9,017 bases of DNA from positions 1 to 9,017 of the forward strand of contig JAEXTR010000366.1 of the NCBI GenBank assembly GCA_023406915.1, written 5' to 3'. The stretch comes from Bacteroidota bacterium. Its GTDB lineage: Bacteria; Bacteroidota; Ignavibacteria; Ignavibacteriales; Ignavibacteriaceae. A program made the position numbers and the translations under genes. Below are positions 6,901 through 9,017 of the stretch, one piece after another; the stretch's first letter is position 1; every line of letters begins with the position of its first letter. Under the pieces are notes generated by a model. It was not told where the DNA came from and searched no databases. It saw only the letters and a program-made list of their open reading frames with translations.

Positions 6901-8177
6901 TCAGTAATCACGATGCCAACGGGACTTTGCTCCATAGCAACAGAGAGAATTTTCAGTGTATTTTCAGCCTCACGGGCAGCGGTGACGTCACGTGCAGTAC
7001 CCACTACGCCGATAACCTCACCTGAATCATCATACAGTGGTGCTTTGTGAACATCAAGGAACAGGAATTTCCCCTGCACATTCCCAAACTCATCATACTG
7101 CATTGGTTGCCTTGCTTCAAGGGTAATGGAATCGGAATCCCGACAAATCTCACCGAATGTATGCCACGTTGGATTGTCAGGATGTGCATTGCGCTCCCGG
7201 GATGCAAAAAACATATCATTTCTTCCAATAGGTTCGGAAGTGTCAGAGGCATTCAGAAGGTTGCTGCAGATCGCACGATTGGCAAAAATATAGTTTTTAT
7301 TCAGATCCTTTGCCCACAACATATCAGGCATATTATCTGCCATGAGTCGGAGCAATGTAGCAAGTTCCTTATACTTGTGTTCGCTTTCTTCCGCCTGTAA
7401 TTTCAACCGGGTCAGGTTTTCTTCAACGGTTTTTTGCTGGTGTATATTCATGACAATGCCCGTCAGCCGTTTTGGGGTACCCTCCTCACTCCATTCAATG
7501 ACCTTCCCGAAATCGTAGCAATAGAGGTAGCCACCCGATTTTATCTTCATCCGATAGGTTGCTTCATAATACTCTGACCTCCTGCTAAGGTGGTTCTGTA
7601 ATTTCTCCGAAATTACTGCCAGATCATCAGGATGCACCAGTGTAGAAAGTTGATCTATAGTGTTGGGAAATTCATCTGCTGTATACCCAAGCATGGTGGC
7701 TTTGCCGGCAGTGAAACTGAAGTGAGCGGTGATGAAGTCATATTCCCACCAGGCGACCTTGTTGCTGTCGATAGCAAGTAGATTCGTATCCTGTTGTAAA
7801 GTAGATGGTGTGGTACTCTTTAATGCGGTGATATCGGTATAGATAAGAATAAGACGTGATGGAGCGACATGTGAGACGGTAACCTGATACCAATGATGCT
7901 TTGAATTATGCTGAAAGGTTTTGGCTCCCCCGTGTTCAGCTACGCTACAGCAGATGCTGCGGCATTCAGCATCAGGCTGCAAGTTACCGGGTAACACTTC
8001 ACGCATGTGCTTCCCTGCCAGCATAGCAGGTGAGAGTCCGGTCATTATTCCGAATGCCTCATTGACCTCAAGAATCCTGAAGTCAGCATCCGAACCAGAT
8101 ACCGAAGAAACAACTTCACACAGTGCAACTGGAAGCGGGATTGCACAGAGATTGAGTTGTAAAGATGACTGTTCCAC
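3954..8177 (-). CDS. Multi-PAS/GAF hybrid sensor histidine kinase with C-terminal receiver
   Basis: The product has 1407 residues, no signal peptide and no membrane helix, so it is a cytoplasmic sensor. Approximate order: PAS1 10-120; PAS2 135-250 (PAS_3-like, WWEYDF...HPDDL); a short coiled segment; PAS3 275-403; PAS4 406-525; GAF 535-695 (RAYIFEYNWE, HEWCEQGI); PAS5 718-845; PAS6 857-1008, the subtype opening LLWEEDFSDV; coiled linker to about 1030; HisKA with phospho-acceptor H1037 in SHELRTP; HATPase with N-box N1148/N1152, G1 DTGIGI (1183-1188) and G2 GTGLGL (1213-1218); Pro/Gln linker about 1260-1272; receiver 1284-1400 with acidic pocket D1290/D1291, phospho-acceptor D1332, T1363 and K1385. 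All catalytic residues are present. It should autophosphorylate on His and pass phosphate to its own Asp, then to an external Hpt or regulator not seen here. The start is GTG: the second codon upstream is an in-frame TAG and AGAGGT sits five bases before. The ligand is unknown. Confidence 0.95.
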   Translation of the reverse strand: MEQSSLQLNLCAIPLPVALCEVVSSVSGSDADFRILEVNEAFGIMTGLSPAMLAGKHMREVLPGNLQPDAECRSICCSVAEHGGAKTFQHNSKHHWYQVTVSHVAPSRLILIYTDITALKSTTPSTLQQDTNLLAIDSNKVAWWEYDFITAHFSFTAGKATMLGYTADEFPNTIDQLSTLVHPDDLAVISEKLQNHLSRRSEYYEATYRMKIKSGGYLYCYDFGKVIEWSEEGTPKRLTGIVMNIHQQKTVEENLTRLKLQAEESEHKYKELATLLRLMADNMPDMLWAKDLNKNYIFANRAICSNLLNASDTSEPIGRNDMFFASRERNAHPDNPTWHTFGEICRDSDSITLEARQPMQYDEFGNVQGKFLFLDVHKAPLYDDSGEVIGVVGTARDVTAAREAENTLKILSVAMEQSPVGIVITDKRGITQYVNKKYTILTGYTLEERIGEMLPILQPGAFSDSECKELWDTVHAGKEWNSILYSQTKRGSGYWTSLTVSPLYGHNNEITNLLVMKTDITDQITLQEKLQNLTRFKDLLVQISSSFINVPIEMVDLTIDGALQVIGTYVKADRAYIFEYNWEKRTAKNSHEWCEQGISAEKDNLQNVPFELYPDFVEKHEKGEIVYVPDSSMLPEGPTRDGVLGQSIKGLLMVPMMKEGLCIGMVGFDYVKQQFVYSDDLLDLLRLFAELLVNFHFRETVFNELIHARETAEENQRKLELSQKIAKLGGWEYNAASGLFTFTDSFFALFHTNAEQMGGYTMTPRQYTETFLFPEDRQLVIDEHTKALEDYFHSYPVTLEHKFRYYDGGTGYISVTYFVVRDQYGRVVGTYGVNQDITTRKITELQLRASKEALAEREEYYRSVFYETPVLLWEEDFSDVLTCFEAMKANGKGDIPTLLKENPELLATCASKIKILEVNNQVLESLEFESKESLIHNFEKTLTPVSMNVMVGALINLSQLIDHYECITEHRTASGKIRQFFLRSFAVNKSNSGFSRIIVAMVDITDLKTKEAELIAAKEKAEEMNRLKSNFFANMSHELRTPMIGILGYSELLSHHKDEVVRRYGLTMNKSGQRLMDTLNMILDMSGLEAGKISVSRATVDLTSLVSETIQVFKEAAAKKSLMLSQVNGHDPLYIESDAGMLRSIVNNLINNAIKYTASGGITVSVEKKKQGEKMFAVLTVKDTGIGIDPAHHSIIFEEFRQVSEGKSRSFEGTGLGLSITRNFVRKLNGTIEVESRLGEGAAFIVTLPYDPTLNLSVSETIVPEPQPQPPLRFVTKSRQSLPEILYVEDDPVAVSLVSALLAGACRLDTARSLDEAIACVEQKQYALILMDINLGKGPDGMDTTRAIRKMERYRDVPIIALTAYAGDEERREILNAGCSQYLSKPYTFNDLMTMIEQLLPANGNKQ

Positions 8178-8182
8178 ACACT

Positions 8183-8188
8183 ACCTCT
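8183..8188 (-). promoter_or_regulatory. Ribosome binding site selecting the GTG start of the kinase
   Basis: On the minus strand AGAGGT ends five bases before the GTG at 8177-8175. An in-frame TAG immediately upstream (8183-8181) rules out any earlier start, so GTG is the first possible start codon in the frame. Confidence 0.7.
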
Positions 8189-8327
8189 GAAAATTTGTGA
8201 TATCATATCGCCTGTATAACTATCATTACAGCAACCCCGAAAACCTGAACAGTACATTCATTTCACTGTTACTTTCAGAATTCAGCGATGCAGTTGCCCG
8301 CGTATCGAACCAGTGAGAAGCTGATGC

Positions 8328-8383
8328 TGAATTGAAACGGTACAATTCAATTATGTATCATCTAAAAACCGGAATTGAAAACG
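8328..8383. repeat. GAATTG/CAATTC inverted and direct repeat cluster, possible operator
   Basis: TGAATTG (8328-8334) and CAATTCA (8343-8349) form a perfect 7-bp inverted repeat around an eight-base spacer. GAATTGAAAACG at 8372-8383 repeats GAATTGAAACGG at 8329-8340 in direct orientation, 43 bases away, about four helical turns. An 8-base palindrome CGATATCG (8382-8389) adjoins it. The position 150-200 bases upstream of the kinase start suits a regulator-binding region, but no regulator is identified. Confidence 0.4.
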
Positions 8384-8481
8384 ATATCGGAAAATAAAAT
8401 ATTTTTATGTAAAACAAAATGAAGCAAAATACAAGAGTCGAAACTATCGGCGGGATCATCCACTTTGATAAAAGCCCCAGC

Positions 8482-8518
8482 AAAAACAATAAAATCCCGC
8501 AGAATGGATCTCAGCGGG
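8482..8518 (-). terminator. Intrinsic terminator of the SDR gene
   Basis: Read on the minus strand, CCCGC (8518-8514) pairs with GCGGG (8500-8496), with two further inner pairs after one mismatch and a seven-base loop. It is followed at once by ATTTTATTGTTTTT. It lies 75 bases beyond the SDR stop and in the correct orientation, so it should insulate the kinase gene from SDR transcription. On the plus strand no T-run follows, so it is directional. Confidence 0.6.
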
Positions 8519-8592
8519 GGCAAGCGCGTACTGAGCATTTTCTTATTGAGTAGTGTAGCTACATTTCTGCAGCAATGAGGAGGTTTTTTTGA

Positions 8593-9017
8593 CTATGCAC
8601 TCTGATTGTGGGTATTGCACACTACCGGCATCTTTCCTTTCCACTGATTCCACAACGCATCATCAGTCAGCAGCTCCGCCATGAAATGAGCAACATTAAT
8701 CCTGCTGACCTTTCGGGGTTTAAAAACGGGACTCTGACTTGGTGACGGTAATATATCATACCCGCTCACACGGTATGCATCAATCAGGGCATCGGGACGT
8801 ACTGCCACCCACTCAATACTCGGGGAATCCTGCCCTGTCACATCATTCAGATATGCTGCAGCTTTCAGGTTATCCCGATGAGGCGGCAAAACGGGAATCA
8901 ACAACGATAGCACAATCCTGTCAGCCAGTGCGTACCGTTCATTCACCTTCTTATTACGGTTTGCAACCGTACTCATCAGAATCAGCCGAAAACCCTTCTT
9001 TCCACTCCGCTCTATAG
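8593..9017 (-). CDS. Atypical SDR / NAD(P)H-binding protein, C-terminal part (5' end outside window)
   Basis: The minus-strand frame stays open from 8976 through the right edge, adding IERSGKKGFRLIL before the first visible Met. That Met is therefore internal, and at least 140 residues are visible. The visible part resembles the second half of an NmrA/NAD(P)H-binding type SDR: strand GFRLILMSTV with the S/T active-site position; DNLKAAAYL, matching the helix that carries the conserved Lys; IEWVAVRPDAL, matching the 'W-T-x-V-R-P' strand; and SRINVAHFMAELLTD, matching the helix that follows a cofactor-edge residue. The glycine-rich nucleotide-binding motif expected at the N terminus is outside the window. 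The family acts on small substrates or senses NAD(P); the actual substrate is not inferable. The stop is TAG (8595-8593) and a terminator follows. It is separated from the kinase by a long gap, so probably not co-transcribed with it. Confidence 0.72.
   Translation of the reverse strand, partial: IERSGKKGFRLILMSTVANRNKKVNERYALADRIVLSLLIPVLPPHRDNLKAAAYLNDVTGQDSPSIEWVAVRPDALIDAYRVSGYDILPSPSQSPVFKPRKVSRINVAHFMAELLTDDALWNQWKGKMPVVCNTHNQSA

Larger units (their letters stand above)
8178..8592. other. Intergenic gap upstream of the kinase
   Basis: This stretch of 415 bases holds no credible gene. From the kinase outwards it contains the kinase ribosome binding site, a region without a convincing sigma-factor match, the GAATTG/CAATTC repeat cluster at 8328-8383, a very AT-rich stretch near 8391-8435, and the intrinsic terminator of the SDR gene at 8482-8518. 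A TGTAGCTACA palindrome lies at 8554-8563 between that terminator and the SDR stop. The kinase promoter should lie between about 8190 and 8480, but I cannot place it with confidence. Confidence 0.6.

Noticed and set aside
8045..8257. Minus-strand ORF overlapping the kinase start
   Set aside because: Out of frame with the kinase and overlaps its first PAS domain; no supporting motif.
8739..9017. Plus-strand ORF of 92 codons
   Set aside because: Antisense to the SDR frame, which shows SDR-like strands and the RP motif.

Overview
The window looks like an ordinary chromosomal segment from a bacterium of the Bacteroidetes/Chlorobi/Ignavibacteria (FCB) group. The main evidence is that two secreted proteins end in a type IX secretion (T9SS) type A sorting domain with the hallmark 'NxPNPFNxSTKI ... 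GVYF' pattern. The 'PNPFN' wording is especially common in Ignavibacteria-like lineages. The species cannot be named from this sequence. There are five protein genes (two cut by the window edges) and no rRNA, tRNA, CRISPR array or recognisable transposase.

Left part, + strand: the 3' part of a secreted GH53 endo-beta-1,4-galactanase with a T9SS tail (2-1015) is followed by a 343-base gap. Next is a second T9SS cargo protein of unknown function (1359-2681) with a clear signal peptide. Directly after it is an AT-rich gene (2759-3820) for a PD-(D/E)XK nuclease resembling the PGN_0703-type restriction endonuclease family, with no methyltransferase partner in view. The unknown cargo gene and the nuclease gene lie between two copies of a modular intergenic repeat: a palindromic CTCCG...GGCGGA core with CAATTATC-like heptads on its flanks, at 1258-1303 and 3884-3931.

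Right part, - strand: a very large cytoplasmic hybrid sensor histidine kinase (1407 aa; six PAS-like domains, one GAF, HisKA, HATPase, receiver) occupies 3954-8177 and converges on the nuclease gene. It starts at a GTG with an in-frame stop two codons upstream. A 415-base gap upstream of it holds a GAATTG/CAATTC inverted- and direct-repeat cluster and a probable intrinsic terminator for the next gene. That gene is the 3' part of an atypical SDR (NAD(P)-binding) protein, running off the right edge.

The genes do not form one pathway. The two T9SS cargos share an export route. The galactanase points to breakdown of plant pectic galactan or arabinogalactan. The kinase is an orphan whose output must lie elsewhere. 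The most interesting items are the modular repeat family bracketing the cargo-nuclease pair and the solitary, compositionally distinct, cysteine-rich nuclease.
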